Positions 46,490-59,598 of a stretch of 64,000 nucleotides of DNA are shown piece after piece. Position 1 is the first letter of the stretch; every line of letters starts with the position of its first letter. Under the pieces are notes generated by a model. That model was not told where the DNA came from and made no database searches. It worked only from the letters and a program-made list of their open reading frames with translations. Origin of the DNA: Celoporthe dispersa (taxonomy: Eukaryota; Ascomycota; Sordariomycetes; Diaporthales; Cryphonectriaceae); contig WAID01000005.1 of NCBI GenBank assembly GCA_016584495.1, forward strand, positions 2,120,501 through 2,184,500. Reading direction: 5' to 3'. The translations under genes and the position numbers were made by a program.

Positions 46490-49110
46490 CTAGATAATGT
46501 TAATAGAGCCTACATCCCGATCTTCGTCCTGAACTAATAGCTGCTCTTTACTAAGCCCATATATAAAAGCGTGTCCAACCAGCTTGTAATCCTGGCCGTC
46601 CTTTCCCACATGGCGTAATATGAGCGCCCTCCCGAGCCCCTTTACGACAGCACATGTGTCTCCTGCTTCTAAAGACCCGAAACCCAAGCCGAGGAGCCCA
46701 CCTTCGGCGCGGAAGTAAGTGTGTCCCTCTGTCGCCATGATCACGCTACTGGCGGTACCGGCTTCGCCTGTCACCCAGCTCCACGTAGCTCTGCCTGTAC
46801 GCGAAATGCCAGCCCAGAAAGTCTCAAAAATCTCCTTGCTTTGTTCCTCATGATCACCTTCCGTCCCGAGCAAGGCCAACACCGTCTGCGTGGCCCTCGC
46901 CGCGGACTCTATGTCAGCGGTCCAATCAAAACCCAGCCTCGGTGACTCCTTCAGGATGGCTAGAAGGACGCATAGCGCCCTATGCTCGACCGTGGTATCT
47001 TCGATAATCCCGTAGTATCCGTTAAATTTCTCGCCAGACGTGGCCTTCTTGATGGTATCATAGCCGCTGTCGGCCATGTCAGTTTGCTGCAGGCTGCCAT
47101 CCCGAACATCAAGCATGAGGTTTGCATGAAGAAGCTCCCTTGCGAGGTCCATACTCCACGCGTCGCCTGGACATGCATTATGGGCATTCTCAGAATGCAT
47201 TAACCCTGAGATTGCCTGGAGAAGGACCATGCTTGAGTGATAAAGTTGCAAGAAGCTCCTCAGTGCGACCGGCCGTGAACCGGCGTCCTCGAGGATGGGG
47301 AGCCATGCGGGCCCCTCCACGCCGAAACTTGGAAGCTCGGGGGCCACAAAGCAGAGCGTACCCACCTGTCTTCCCGTCAGCCTCATCATGTTACCGTGCA
47401 TGGTAAAATGCTGACAGCTGCTCCCGTCCTCTTGGGGACCACCTGCAGCCTCGCTTGACGAGGCCCCGGCCATTCTAGACTCGCTGGCCTGAAACCGGCA
47501 TAGTTCGTAGAAACGCCCAACCTCGGTCAGTTTGGCATAGTCCGGGACCCAGCTGGGAAGATTGGGCCGGGGCGGCACCGCTTCCGACTCGGATTTTGAA
47601 AATGGCGCCAGATACAGTAGTTTCATACCCCCCTTTGTTGCGAGCGCCCACGATGACCATCCTGTATAAGCGACCGCGACCGATATACTGTAATCCGGCT
47701 TAGGTAGGTTATGGGCGATGGGAAGACCTTTATAGGTCCTCCTGAGCAGCCCGTAAAGGGCGCAGAGCTTGTCCCTCGGGTCCGTACAGCGACGGCGCAT
47801 CAGGACCTTAAGGATTGTCACGAGCTCAAACCGGGGAGCTTCCGGGTCCTTGAGGGAAAAGGTTACCGCTGCAAGGCGTCTCCATATGCCTAACTCGCGA
47901 AGTGACACTAAGCCCTGCGACTGCAGGGCTCCCACGGCTCCGGAGCAAGGGGACCGCGCGTCCCTGGATGATGACGCTCGTGTGCATAATCTCGCTCAGC
48001 ACATGCTCTTGGACTGTCCACACGCGCTCCATCCAGGCAAGTTGTGGGTGGGTCCGTGCTGGCTGCGGGCTCTTGGCTTGATCAGCATCATCACTCTGTG
48101 TAGAAGAGCGACCAGCCAGCTCCCCAGATGCGCAAGTTGGGAGAGAACGTCAGGCTTTCATTAGGGCTTACCTTGACCCCGTTCTTGTCAGGGGTATGAT
48201 GGTAGTCCATGATGTGCTGGTGCCATGCTTCGCTAAAGTAGAGTGAGGGCACGATCTTGACTCCAGCATGTTCGTCCAGGACGGCCTGCTGTGTCTGTTC
48301 ATTCAGCCCGCTGATCCAGACAAAGGTGCCTGCAGCGTTCTCGTAGATGGTATCCATGCGCGCAACGTTACGGCTCTTATCGTCATCGGACTCCTGGTCG
48401 ATACAGATCTGGTCAATCCAGACCAGGTGATGGTCGTCGCTGGACATGTTTTTCCGTAGACACCGGAGGATGTCGAGGCAGTTCCGCGTCACCTTCATCT
48501 CCATGCTGTCGCAATAGATGGTCTGGTCGCGGGGCTGGTCGTCCCATGTATAAGATATAGCGGCATAGCGGGGCTTCATGATCTCAATCGAGGTTTCCAC
48601 ATTGAGCAGCAGGGTTCGAGGCACGTCTTCGTCGTGTGCGGACGGCAGGAGGAGGAGGAGCCGGATCGAGTCCCCTTCCTGCGGCAGGGGGCGGTAACGG
48701 TAAGGCATGCCTGGGAACACGGGGAAGTTGTTGCAGAAGTTGACCAGGTATGCGTCTCTCCGGGATGGAGGCAGCCCTAGCTCAGTGCTCAGATTGAGCT
48801 GCTGGATGGCGAGCTTGTAGTCCCTGAAGGTCGCAGAGCCGTCGACATGCTGCGGGAGCCTTGCACGTATAGCCGGCAGACAGGTCTTGACGTAGTACGC
48901 GTTCAAGTCCTCAATGGCCGTCGACAAGGTCCAGACGGCCTTGGGGTGGGCCTTGTCCCAGTCGAATTCTGGAGCTCTGGGGTCGGAATACACGCCTGCG
49001 AAGGACGTGGGAAGCCAAGAGCGACAGTGGTCGCAGTCGGGTGTCTTCTCGGACAACGCATTGAAAATGTCCAGCTGAGACTGTGACGATATCGAGTCCC
49101 AGATGTCCAT
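46490..49110 (-). CDS. HET-domain (heterokaryon incompatibility) protein
   Basis: Two exons, 48172-49110 and 46490-48062, with a 109-base intron (GTAAGC donor) give 836 residues, after allowing for an extra base in the G run 47949-47952. HET-domain blocks are clear: RYAAISYTWDDQ, then HHLVWIDQICIDQES, DTIYENAAGTFVWISG, and MERVWTVQEHVL after the intron. The long C-terminal half has no recognised repeats. HET proteins trigger cell death when genetically different hyphae fuse. They are fast-evolving and often sit in variable regions, which suits its position beside the AT-rich edge of the cluster. The start at 49110 (MDIWDSISS) opens directly on the conserved N-terminal part. Confidence 0.85.
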
Positions 49111-50268
49111 CGGAGGGCCTGCGGAGTGGGTTTCTCTGATTGGACGCCTGCTGGGCTACATCAACAACAACGACTCCTGCTGTGCTGTAAAGAGGAATGG
49201 TTGGATATGAACTGACTGTTCCTCCCCATCTGACTCGGTGCTATGGCGGTCTTCTCTTCGCGGCTGCCCTTGGAAAGGATAATTGCCCACACGGTGCGGG
49301 GTTTTTGAGTGGCTCGAGCCCATGTTGAAGCAGCTACAATGTGCAGAGGTAAGCAGCTGGGAATCTGGAAGGTTCACTCTTCTGCATCGCGGCTTCTGGA
49401 TGTCAGCTAAAGTACCTGAGAGGAAGGCGCCCTTACATTTATTGACCTGAGGCAGTAGCTACGGGGGTCCTCTGGCTAGTCCTGGTAATGTCACTATAGC
49501 GTACCGATACACAGTACCGTTCTTGCCAGCCGCTACAAAATAAATTCATTCAGTAGGGAACTGGAGGGAAAGAAGGAGAAAAAAGAGAAAGATGATAATC
49601 TCACACGATGGTTCGCAGATGCATATCGCCTCGAGTCCGAGCGTCCTCGTTACCATTGCGGCTGCCTGCCTTGGCGCCTGGCTCTTGCCATGGTCAGCAC
49701 TTATCGTACCCCACCCTGCCAATATACCTTCCTTCCTTACAGGCACCCAGGCACCGTCTTAATCGATCACCTTAGCCCAATGTACATTAGCTGAACTCTA
49801 AATTAGCGCGCGAGTTGAGCTGAATTGCCATAACAAACCACATGTTCAATAGGATACTACGTTCAAAAGGTGATTGATTGGCTGAAGACGACTCAACATG
49901 TGGCAGCCGCATGACTGTAGGACTCCTCTCTGTGTAACCATGTGGATAAGCACTAGCAAGGACACATGGCGAGAAGACTGTTAGATACTTAAGTACTTAA
50001 GCCTAGACTCGGGGCCTGGTGTCTCTGCCTTGAACATGCCGTACACAAATCTGCGCTGCGAGTGAGGACATAGGCTTGCTGGGATCATTTCGTCTGGTCA
50101 CTGTGCAGTGCGCAGGTCATAAATAATGACCCGTCGACCTGGGCCAGAGCTCGAGTTTGTCGATCCGCTTTTCGCCTTGAGACGCTGAAAGTTGGTCTTG
50201 GATATTGTCTGCCCTGATCAGAGCTCGCTTATATAGGATTTATAATTACTCCCATCTATTACACCTCG
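49111..50268. other. Intergenic
   Basis: AT-rich; nothing recognised. Upstream region of the HET gene and 3' side of the sulfatase gene. Confidence 0.45.
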
Positions 50269-52248
50269 TTAGGTTGTATCAGAGTACCTCCTGGCCTTCT
50301 TGGTGCCAACGTCGTATTCCAACTCTGCCGCGGTCAGATCCCGCGCCCTTGCCTCGATCGTGGCCAGATCCTCATAGACAGCCCCAAAGTACGTGCCGTT
50401 CCAGCCAATGGTATCAACCGTGTCGGGCGTCGTACCGACGCCATAGTCGGCCGGGTCCTGGTGGGGCGTGGTCACCTCCTCCAGGGACACAGAGTAGTTG
50501 GACGAGAAGAAGGGCTCCTCGTTGGCGAGGTTGTACTGCTGCGCGCAGACCTCAAAGTGCACGCTGGGCAGCGAGGCGTAGAAGAGGTCGTATTTGGGGT
50601 TCAGCGCGTCGGCGAGGGACTTGACGTCGCCGTCGGGGTGGAGGACCGTCCAGGGGGCGCGGCACCCCTGGCCGATGCAGGCCTTGAGCAGCAGCATGAG
50701 CCCGTTCATCCTCGTGTGCAGCCTCGCCGCGTCGGCGGAGCTGTTGGTCTGCAGCGGCGTGAGCTCGTACGGGTCCGCCACGATATCGTACAGCTCCGTC
50801 TCGCCCGTGCACCAGACCGCGTACATGTAGGTGTAGTCCTTGGCGATGACCCTGGCAGTCTTGTAGGTGTTGTTGCCCAAGAACGTGTCGGCGTACCCGA
50901 GACCTGTGGCCTCGATGATGCCTTTACCCCAGAACTCGATGTTGACCGTCTCCACGTAGGAGGCGTCGGCACCGGAGCTGTTGGAGGAGGAGGTGTCGGC
51001 TGCGGTGAAGTAGGGTCGCAGGCTACGGCCGTCCAGGAAGCTGGGCCACTCGGACTCGTCCAGTCCGGCGAAATCCAGCAGGGTCGGGACGATGTCGATG
51101 TGGTTGGAGGGCAGGTCGGTGGCCAGGCCCTGCGGCACGCCAGGGCCACGGATCGCAAAGGGAACATGCGTGTCTTCCTTGTACGGCAGGGTCTTGCCGC
51201 AGGGGACTCGGTGGTTCCCCAGGTGGTAGCCATGGTCGGCGCTGAAGACGATGACCGTGTTGTTCAGCTCACCGCTCTGCTCGAGAATATCGACCAGGTG
51301 GGCCACCATCTCATCCACGGATTGCAGCGCCTGGGCTCGGGCGCGTGCGTACTCGTCCACGACCTTGACGACGGTGTCGTTCATCAGAGGCAGCTGGCCA
51401 ACCCAGGAGGGCTTGTTCTGAACCGTCGGGTTGAAGTTTGGCGTGCGGGGAGCAGTCACATTAGGGAATAGATCCATATGGCGGGCGGCTGGGACGGGCG
51501 CCCAGTCTCCCGACTCGTTGAAGGTAGCGTGAGGAGCAGTAGGGGCAACCATGAGAAACCATGGCTGTCCGGTGGCCGTCTCGTTAGAAATCAACTTCTG
51601 GACCCGGTCGACAGCCTTGGCGTGGACAACATCCTGTAGATACGACCCGTTATAGTACCGTGGCTGGCCGCCGTCCACAGAGAAGACGGGCGTGTTGTAA
51701 GTGTACATCCACGGGTCGAGCATGCCATCGAAGCGGTCCCACCCGGCTGGGGGAGTGTCCCAGTTGTAGGTGGCATAACCGTTCATGATCTTGCCGATGA
51801 ACTCGGACCGGTAGCCAGCACGCCTGAGGTAGTGAGGGAGGTAGTTATCGTTCTCTCCTGATGCCTGGAACTTTTGAAAGCTTCCTCCGGGCAGGACCAC
51901 GTTCGTGTTGTTCGTGTTGTGAGCCTGCTGGCCACGGAGGAGGGCTACCCGTGACGGACAGCATAGTGCCACGGTTGTATAATGGTTGTTGAATGTGAAG
52001 CCTGAGGATGATTGTCAGATAGTTATACGGTGTTTGACGCGAGACATACACCCTCGATAAGGGATTTCAGCGGTTCATGAGATCTTGTTACCTTCTGCGA
52101 AGATGCGGCTCGTCACGGCATCAATATACTGCAGTGACCCCAGCTCGATATCCTGATCATCAGTGAGCACGAACAGGATATTCGGCTGTTTCGCCTGCAC
52201 TATCGACACCGCCAGTGCAGCAGCGAGGGGAATGAACGACAGATACAT
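50269..52248 (-). CDS. Secreted arylsulfatase
   Basis: Two exons, 52092-52248 and 50269-52001, with a 90-base intron give 629 residues. The signal peptide is MYLSFIPLAAALAVSIVQA. The sulfatase N-terminal motif PNILFVLTDDQD supplies the paired metal-binding Asp, and CCPSR at about residues 66-70 is the formylglycine signature, with Cys66 the residue oxidised to formylglycine. Downstream motifs are GYRSEFIGK, SADHGYHLG and YKEDTHVP. Many N-glycosylation sites (NTNN, NGSYL, NNTV) fit secretion. It would release sulphate from aryl or sugar sulphates outside the cell, often under sulphur limitation. A TATA box lies at 52348-52353. The frame is intact. Confidence 0.93.
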
Positions 52249-54116
52249 AGCGAAGGGCAGGGAGGGCGTGCCTTGTGCTGTGACAACCTTGAGAGACAGG
52301 TTACGAAAAAGTCGGTGTCGCCATGCCCTGCGTGCGGCAGGGAGAAATTTATACCAAGTATGGAGCTGTTTACTGACCGCCCTCTCCACCTTTGTGAGAT
52401 ATCATATATCACTGACTATCTTCACCTTGGGCCCGTGGGCCCCTCCGACATCCGAGGACTTGTCGGGGTCAGGCCTCTCTGAGAGGCAAGGCGTATATTG
52501 TGGCAAATTGTGGGCCGATTGCGCCATAGCCTTAGGACAAGTATATTCATCCAATTGAAATCAATCTGTCGCCTTGCTCCGTCTTCATTTGCGGTACCCC
52601 GCAGGACACTGCTTTTGCAATCAGTAGTCTAGCCTCGTTGTCCACGAGGCCTACCTCGCGACCCTGGTCACGATGCGGGTGCAATGTGCAAGGAATCCCA
52701 CTTCCAAGGCAGGAAAATTGCTCGGTGAACACGTATATATCCGCAGTCGATCAGCAAGTCGATAAGCCTCTGCGGCACGTTTCTCCGGGTCTGGCTACGA
52801 AAAGGGCGTTTCTGCGAGATTAGACTTGGTGCCTTGCAGATTCGGGGTCTGCTTCTCGAGAGCAGTATGTAGCAGTCAAGACGCCCACGTGCAGAGGCCC
52901 CCCCCCTCCCCCTTCTATCAATGCAGCAGATCAGCGCTATCCCGTGTGAGGGATGATATGGTGACTATTTCGGAACTGCGTCGGTGCACAACGAATGTCT
53001 TGTCTGCAGAAAGTTTGTACTCTTGGAATTATATTAAAGCTATTGTCATACCATAGTGCTCTCCGCTCTAGCGTATTCATTCAACCTGTCTTTGGGTGCA
53101 AAGCGTTTTACGGGAATGGAAAATCCACAGAAGCACTAGACATTCAGCGCTGCTAGATATTGGCCACATTATATATCTATATATAAATATATACACCTCA
53201 ATCCAACCTTGCTCAGTGCTGCTGCGCGGTCATCCTACCATCTCCTTGCAGATTTCCAACTATTCAAGGTCCTAACTGTAGTCAAAGCATAACGCTACAA
53301 ATGAGAACTCAACACGCGTATCACACTCATTCCGCAGCAGCCACATATGTCATAAAAGGTGTCACGAGGGCGTAAACCAGCCATCACTGACTGCATGCCG
53401 CTTATATTATCCCTTAACAAATTGTTAGCGACGCGCTCACTCTTTTTACCAAACGAGTTTTCTTTCAATTACCTAGCGTAGCCGGTGTGAATGTGGCGGC
53501 CACTATCGACAGGATGCAGTGAATTAATGGTCTGGCCGACTCGACGTTGTTGCCAAATGCTCCTATATAATATGCGGTTTGATATGCTAATGATTGACGT
53601 GCAACACTTGGTCCAGGACTTGCGTTCTATGTCTCGGGAACCCAGCTCACCTCACTACTTAGAAGTATGCACTTCATCGACTCTTCACCTGGTATGGGAA
53701 AGCATCTATGAGCCTGAGATGGTTACGCAGTAAGAGATCTTCGTTCTGTCTGCAAGATTCCATCTCTACACTTTCTTTTTACTATCGCGCTCACAAGGTC
53801 TCCAATTCCAGCTCTAAAGAACGTCATAGGTTGAGAGACTTGGAACAGACTCTGACATAAAGCCCTTCGCGTAATCTGCCATGCCGCTAACAAAGAATGG
53901 CCAGTAGGCATAGTCACAGCAGAGCGGACGACGGCTCAATAAGCTTTCAACGTGCGTGGTAGGCACAAAAGAGAAATTCGTTACATGAGGTCATTATCAG
54001 TAACACCAGCCCAAACCATCGAGACCCTATGCCCAACGACCACGTTTACCAATACATGAGTGTCATCAACCGTACACAAGCACCGTCAGCCTCCGGACAA
54101 TCACCCAGCATCGTTT
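52249..54116. other. Intergenic, AT-rich
   Basis: About 1.9 kb with (AT)n near 53170-53190; no supported gene. Confidence 0.45.
52348..52353 (-). promoter_or_regulatory. TATA box of arylsulfatase gene
   Basis: TATAAA on the minus strand, about 100 bases upstream of the ATG at 52248. Confidence 0.5.
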
Positions 54117-57100
54117 TTATCTCCAAGGCTGACTAAGCGTGAAGTTGACAGTCTGCGTTGCCCCGATGCCCAACTGTTGCTGTTGTTGCGGCTGCGGCCT
54201 CCTACCAATAACATAATCCTGGTTCTCGATCGTGACGGACTTGGTCATGTGGCTGACCTTGTACACACCGACCAGGCGGGCGGCAAGCTCAAACATGTTA
54301 TTGCGGAGCGAGATGACGATGAACTGAGCATTCTTGGTGCGCTCCTTGATGTAATTGGCGACAATCGAGACCTGCCGTATGATGTCAATGTCCATGCGCT
54401 ATAAGAGTAATCACTTCAAGCTTTTGGGGTCATGTACGAAGGGGTGCTTACGTTTCTGAAATCCAGAGCAGCATCGATCTCGTCCATCACATACAGCGGC
54501 GTCGGCTTGTAGTGATGCAGCGCAAAGACTAGCGCTAGACTGCTGAGGGTCTTCTCACCACCGGACAGATTGCTAATGTTCTTCCAGGACTTCTTGGGCG
54601 GCATGACGCTGAAGAGGATGCCTTCAGAGAAAGGGTCCAGGGAGTCGACGAGCTCAAGCTCTGCGTTGCCACCCATGGTGATCATCTGGTACATCTCCTT
54701 CAGGCGAAGCGAGATCATGCTGAAGCCCTCCATGAAGCCTTCGAGGCGTAGTCGTCGGAGTTCGTCACACCGCTTCTTGGCGGCATCACGCTGAGCAACG
54801 GCTGATTGCAGGTCCGATGAGCGAGCAGCGTGTTCCTCGACACGACGGCGGTATTCGGCGAGGACGCCGAGGTCGACGTTGACGTTTTGGGTCTTTTTCC
54901 TTGAGGGCGAGGATCTCGCCCTTGAGCTTCTCCTTGCTCATGTCCTCGAGCTCATCCTTGCTGTAGCGGGGCAGCGTCTTCTGCGTCCTGCGGTCTCGGA
55001 CAATAGTATTGTCAGGCTCCTCCTCCTGCTCCTCGTCCGCGGCGTCGGCATCAGTCATTTCCTCGTCCGAGTCCTCAGCCCCACCGTTGGCCTCGGCTTG
55101 TCCGTCTTCGGGGGCTGCAGCCTCTGCTTCGCCATTCGTTGCAGGCTTAGGCGCGCCGGCAGATTCCAAGTCCTCGATGTCTTGGAGTCGGAGCTTAGAC
55201 AGCTTCTCCTCCCAGTCGCGCACCCTCTTCTGGTTTTCCGCAAGCGCCTTCTGGTTCTCCTCCAGCTTGTTGCGCATCTCGATCTCCATGGCGCGAGTGG
55301 CATTGAGCTCAGCCGTCTTCTCGTCCAGCTCAGACTTAAGCTCGGCGATCTCCTGCTTCTTGACAGCAAGACCATCCTGGGCCTCCTCGGCGCGAGTCTT
55401 GAAGTCCTCGGCCTTGTCGCCAGAACTTTGAATCTCGTCTTCGAGCTTCTCGAGGTCACGCACGGCCGCTTCGTGCTCTTTTGTGGCCTTGGCATGGTCC
55501 TTAGCTAGCTTGACCTTCTGCTTCTCCGCCTTGGCCTTCTTGACCTCGGCACTGGAGGTCTCCTCGTTGTGAGATGCAATCTCCGCCTTGAGACCGTCGA
55601 CCTTGGTCCTCTGCGCACGAAGCTTCTCACCACCAACTTGCATGATCTTGTCCTGGAGCGCCTTGATTTCTTCCTCGACGGTGGCGGTCTCGCCGTGGAG
55701 CTTTTCGACCTCCTTGTTGAGACCCTTGATCTCCTTCTCAAGGGCGGCGATTCGGCTGTCGTCCGTCTTGGACGGCTGGTGCTCCTTGCTGAGCTCCTTG
55801 ATGCGTCGCTGGGCGTCGGCCAGGTTCTTCGTAGAGCTCTCAATCTCCAGAGAGATCTTCTGCATCTTGGTCTCAAGCTGGGGGATCCGGTTTCGGAGGT
55901 CACGCAGACGTGTTTCGCACTCACGTTGGTAGTCAAGGAATTCCTGGAACTTCTGCTCGAGAGAGTCGCGGTCGCCCTCGAGCTTCTGCACCTGCTCCTT
56001 GGTGGTATCCGCAACCAGCTTCGAGGACATCAAGCCCTTCTTGACCGTGTTGCCGCCGCCGGACATCGTACCGGACTTGTCGATGAGCTCCCCGTTCAGG
56101 GTGACCACTCGCCACCTCTTGGCGCCATATGCAATGCGGTTGGCCTGGGCGAGGTCGGTAGCAACCAGGGTGTCCTGGAGAGCATGATAGAACGCCGGCC
56201 TGAACCTGTCCTCCTTCGGCTTGACGAGATCGAAGAGGCGCGGAGCATTCTCTGGCGTCTGGATTTCTGAGAGATCTCGAGACCTCAATTTGTCAAGACA
56301 CATGAAGTTTCCACGGCCCATATTTGTCTTGCGCAGGTACTCGATGCACTGCTGACCGGCCTCAACAGTGTCAGTGACAAAGTTGTCCAGAGCGCCACAG
56401 GCGGTCGAGATGGCCACGTCGTACTTCTGGTCGATAGCGCCCAGGTTTCCGAGGCGGCCATGGAAGCCATCGATACGGCCAGACTCCTTCATGCGCATGA
56501 GGGCGGTCAGGACATTGCCCTGGGTCTGGGTCGCTGACAGACTAGACCGCGCCTCGTCGGCCTTTTGTCGAGCATTAGAGACCTTGGAGCGGATCCTAGG
56601 CTCTTGCCCGGCGAGCTCCTGGATCTCGGACTCAACCTCCTTGGCTTCCGCCTCCAGCTCGACCTTCTCCTGCTGGCAGGCCTTGAGCTCTTGCTCCTTC
56701 TCCTTGCGGCGTCCCTCGATGGAGGCGATCTTGCCTTCCATCTCCTCCAGGGCAACGGCGCCAGCATTTGCCTTCTCCTTGAGAATATTCAGCTCACTCT
56801 CAGCAACGGCAATGGAGGACTGCTTTTGGTTGATCTTGTCCTGCCAGGGCTCCAGAGATTTCTGCTTGGCTGCGATCTGGTCCGAGAAGGCCTGCGTCTT
56901 GCCCTTGAGGGCTTCGCGGATGTTGGCGAGCTCAGCCTCCTCCTCCCGAATCTGCTGCTCGAGAGTAACAATCTCCTCAGCGCGGCTCTGGATGTCTTCG
57001 GTGCATTGTTCGATCGTCTCGTCGGCCTCGACGCTCGTCTTCTCGGCGTTGGTGATGGTCCTCTCCAGCTTCTTACGCTTGTCCATCAGGAACTTGCGCT

Positions 57101-59078
57101 TCTCGTCGAATTTGACCCGTTCCTGCTCGAACTTGGCCATCTCCTTCAGCAGGGCCTGAGTCTCTTTGTCTTGTACCTCATACTCCTTGTTGCCTTTTGG
57201 AGAACTTCTTCTGCAGCTCCTTGATGATAGCCTCGCTGCCATGGTGTTTCTCAAGCTCCTCGTCCAGCTGCGACTGCAACTGCGCGACAGCCTCCTCCGT
57301 GACGACCACGTTGTCGTTGCACTCGCTGATGCAGAGCTGGTAGAGAGCGGATTGCTTCGTCACCAGCTCGTTTTCGTCGCGAATGTAAGCCAACGCCTTG
57401 TCCTTCTTGTCTTCGAGGCTGTTCCTCTCCTTCTCGACATGCTGGACACGGCCGCTCTTCTCCATGCATATCTCGTTGAGAGTCTCGACTTCGGTAGCGG
57501 ATTCCTCGATTGGTGCCTTGTATTTAGACGTGCCGATGATGTCCTCGAGATATTCGAGCAGGCCATCATCGTGCTCATTGGCGGCCTTGGGTTTCATCTG
57601 GGCAATCGACTCGACCTCACCCTGAAGGATGAGGAACCGCTTGTGGTCGAGATCGACCCCGCGGTCCCTCAGCAGGGTAGTCACGGTGGTAAAATTAGAT
57701 GTCTTACCGTTGATGTAGTAGCTGCTGGAGTTGTTCTTGAAAGCCTTGCGCGAGATATAGAGCTCAGAGTCGGGTATGATTTCGTGTCCGCCACCGGGCT
57801 AGCGAGAGAGGAGTATGTCAGCAGGCTGGTCAGGGTAGGTTCGGTAGGTAAGGGAGCACATACGTGGTCCAGGACCTCGTGGAAGTGCACAGCAACCTCG
57901 CAGTGGTCCAGGTTTGGGTACTGCGCGGAGTTGTGAATCAAGGCGGAGAGCTTCCCCTGCCGCATCTTGCTGGCCCGGAAGCCAAACACGAACAGGAGAG
58001 AGTCGATGACGTTGGACTTGCCAGAGCCGTTGGGACCAACGACAGAAGAGAAGGACGCGTGGAAAGGCCCGACCTCCTGGCGCCCAGCGTAGCTCTTGAA
58101 GTTGGTGAGAATCAGGTACGTGATGACGAGGCGCGGCTTTGGGGTCGTGTCCTCCACCTGGGGTATGACCATAGTACGCGACTTGAGCACAATGTCCATC
58201 GGTTTGTCCATGACCGCATCCAGGGGCCTGATGGGCTTGACGGTATTCAGCAGGGTGTCCTCGATGGCACGTCGCTGGTCATTGCCAACCTCCCCAGTGA
58301 TGTCGGCCAACGGTGTCTGGAAGCGGTCCGGATCTGGAGTCGCAGAAGGCCTTGGCGTCACTATAGGATTCGCTGATGCTGGAGGCTGCAGTTCAGGTGC
58401 GGGCGTAGCCCTCGTAGGCGTGGCCCTCGCAGCAGGTGTGGCATGCGTGGGTGTGGGCGACTCGGCCGGAGGGGGAGCGGGCGGCGGGACGCTCTTGCGC
58501 TTCCGACCAGGTGCCTTCTTCACAGGCGGCTCCTCATCGATGTCCATAGCTGTATCGTCCGGCTTGGCATTCTCGTCCTGTCCGTGGGGCTCCGCCTGCT
58601 CCTCGATGCTGGGCTGGACGCTGGGCTCTACGGCAGGCGCACTGATGGCCTCTGGCTCGACGCTCTCTTCCTTGACCACATTCCTTTTCGGCCGTCCACG
58701 CCTGCGCGTCGCCGTCGGTGCAGGAGGCGCCGCTGTCATCTGGTCTGGATCGAGCTGCGTCGAATCAGCGCTGGCCTCGGCAGCGGCGGTATCCCTTGCG
58801 ACGCTCTTTCTTGGGCGACCTCCCCTGCGGGTAGCCGAAGATCCGGATGGTGGTGTCTCGGTCTGCGCAGGCTGCTGTGTAGTTGATCGCCTCGTCCTGG
58901 CAACAGATGCTCTGCCGACTGACCTGCGCGGCGCGCTCTTAGCTGGCACAGGCGTGAAGTCATCTTCGCTCTCTTCGGCGGCAGATGGCGAGGGGGAGGG
59001 TTTGATGTCTTCGTCGGAATCCTCCTCGATGATCTGTTTTCGCTTAGCCGCAGCTCGTCGGGTCGGTCGCGTCGACAT
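54117..59078 (-). CDS. smc4: Condensin subunit SMC4
   Basis: Three exons: 57864-59078, 54452-57798 and 54117-54371, with introns of 65 and 80 bases, give about 1604 residues. A long disordered Ser/Pro/Lys/Arg N-terminal extension of about 300 residues precedes the head domain with Walker A (GPNGSGKSNVIDSL). Two long coiled coils flank the hinge (GFHGRLGNLGAIDQKYDVAI). The C-terminal head has the signature LSGGEKTLSSLALVFALHHY and Walker B YVMDEIDAALDFRN. SMC4 pairs with SMC2 in condensin to compact chromosomes. Two extra bases break the frame: one in the run 57195-57198 in the first coil and one in 54894-54898 before the C-terminal head (plus-strand T runs). An essential gene cannot be so broken, which supports sequencing error. 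The start at 59078 (MSTRPTRRAA) was chosen over an in-frame Met at 59177. Confidence 0.97.
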
Positions 59079-59598
59079 GATGGGCGGCGCGCTGGTTTGG
59101 GTCGGGATGAATGACAAGCGGGAAAGTTGCCGTATTGAATGAAGATGGGTAAAGCAAGGAGTGAGGAGGGAGATCAAGCACTGGCGCTGTGGTCAGGGTG
59201 CAGCAGTTCTGCCAAAGCACCGTCTGAAGAGGGGTTGAAGAGATGTTATTTGGGACTGTGTGGGTTGTGTGGTGGTTGCGCAGCGTGGTTGCTCTGTGGT
59301 CCTGTCGAAAACTGGGTTTCGCTGTAGTAAACAAAAACACGCGCTAGACGAGGGGTGAGATCCACCATGCAAGATGCGCGTGTATCTGCTCAGCTCTTAT
59401 CTGATAGTGCATAGGCACACAGACCACCTGTGGAACTAACATCTGCGATAAGCTTATCGCGAGCTCGAACCTGACGAGGAGGGCCATTCCGACTTTCCTC
59501 AGCCAAATCAATTTCGTGATACCCTCTTCGCGTTCTTCAAGGCAAATAGACGCCGACATTCTCGAAGCAGCACACACGCACGACCCAACACAATACAG
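59079..59598. promoter_or_regulatory. Bidirectional promoter, SMC4 and ELYS-like genes
   Basis: 520 bases between divergent starts of two nuclear housekeeping genes. No individual element is identified. Confidence 0.5.
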
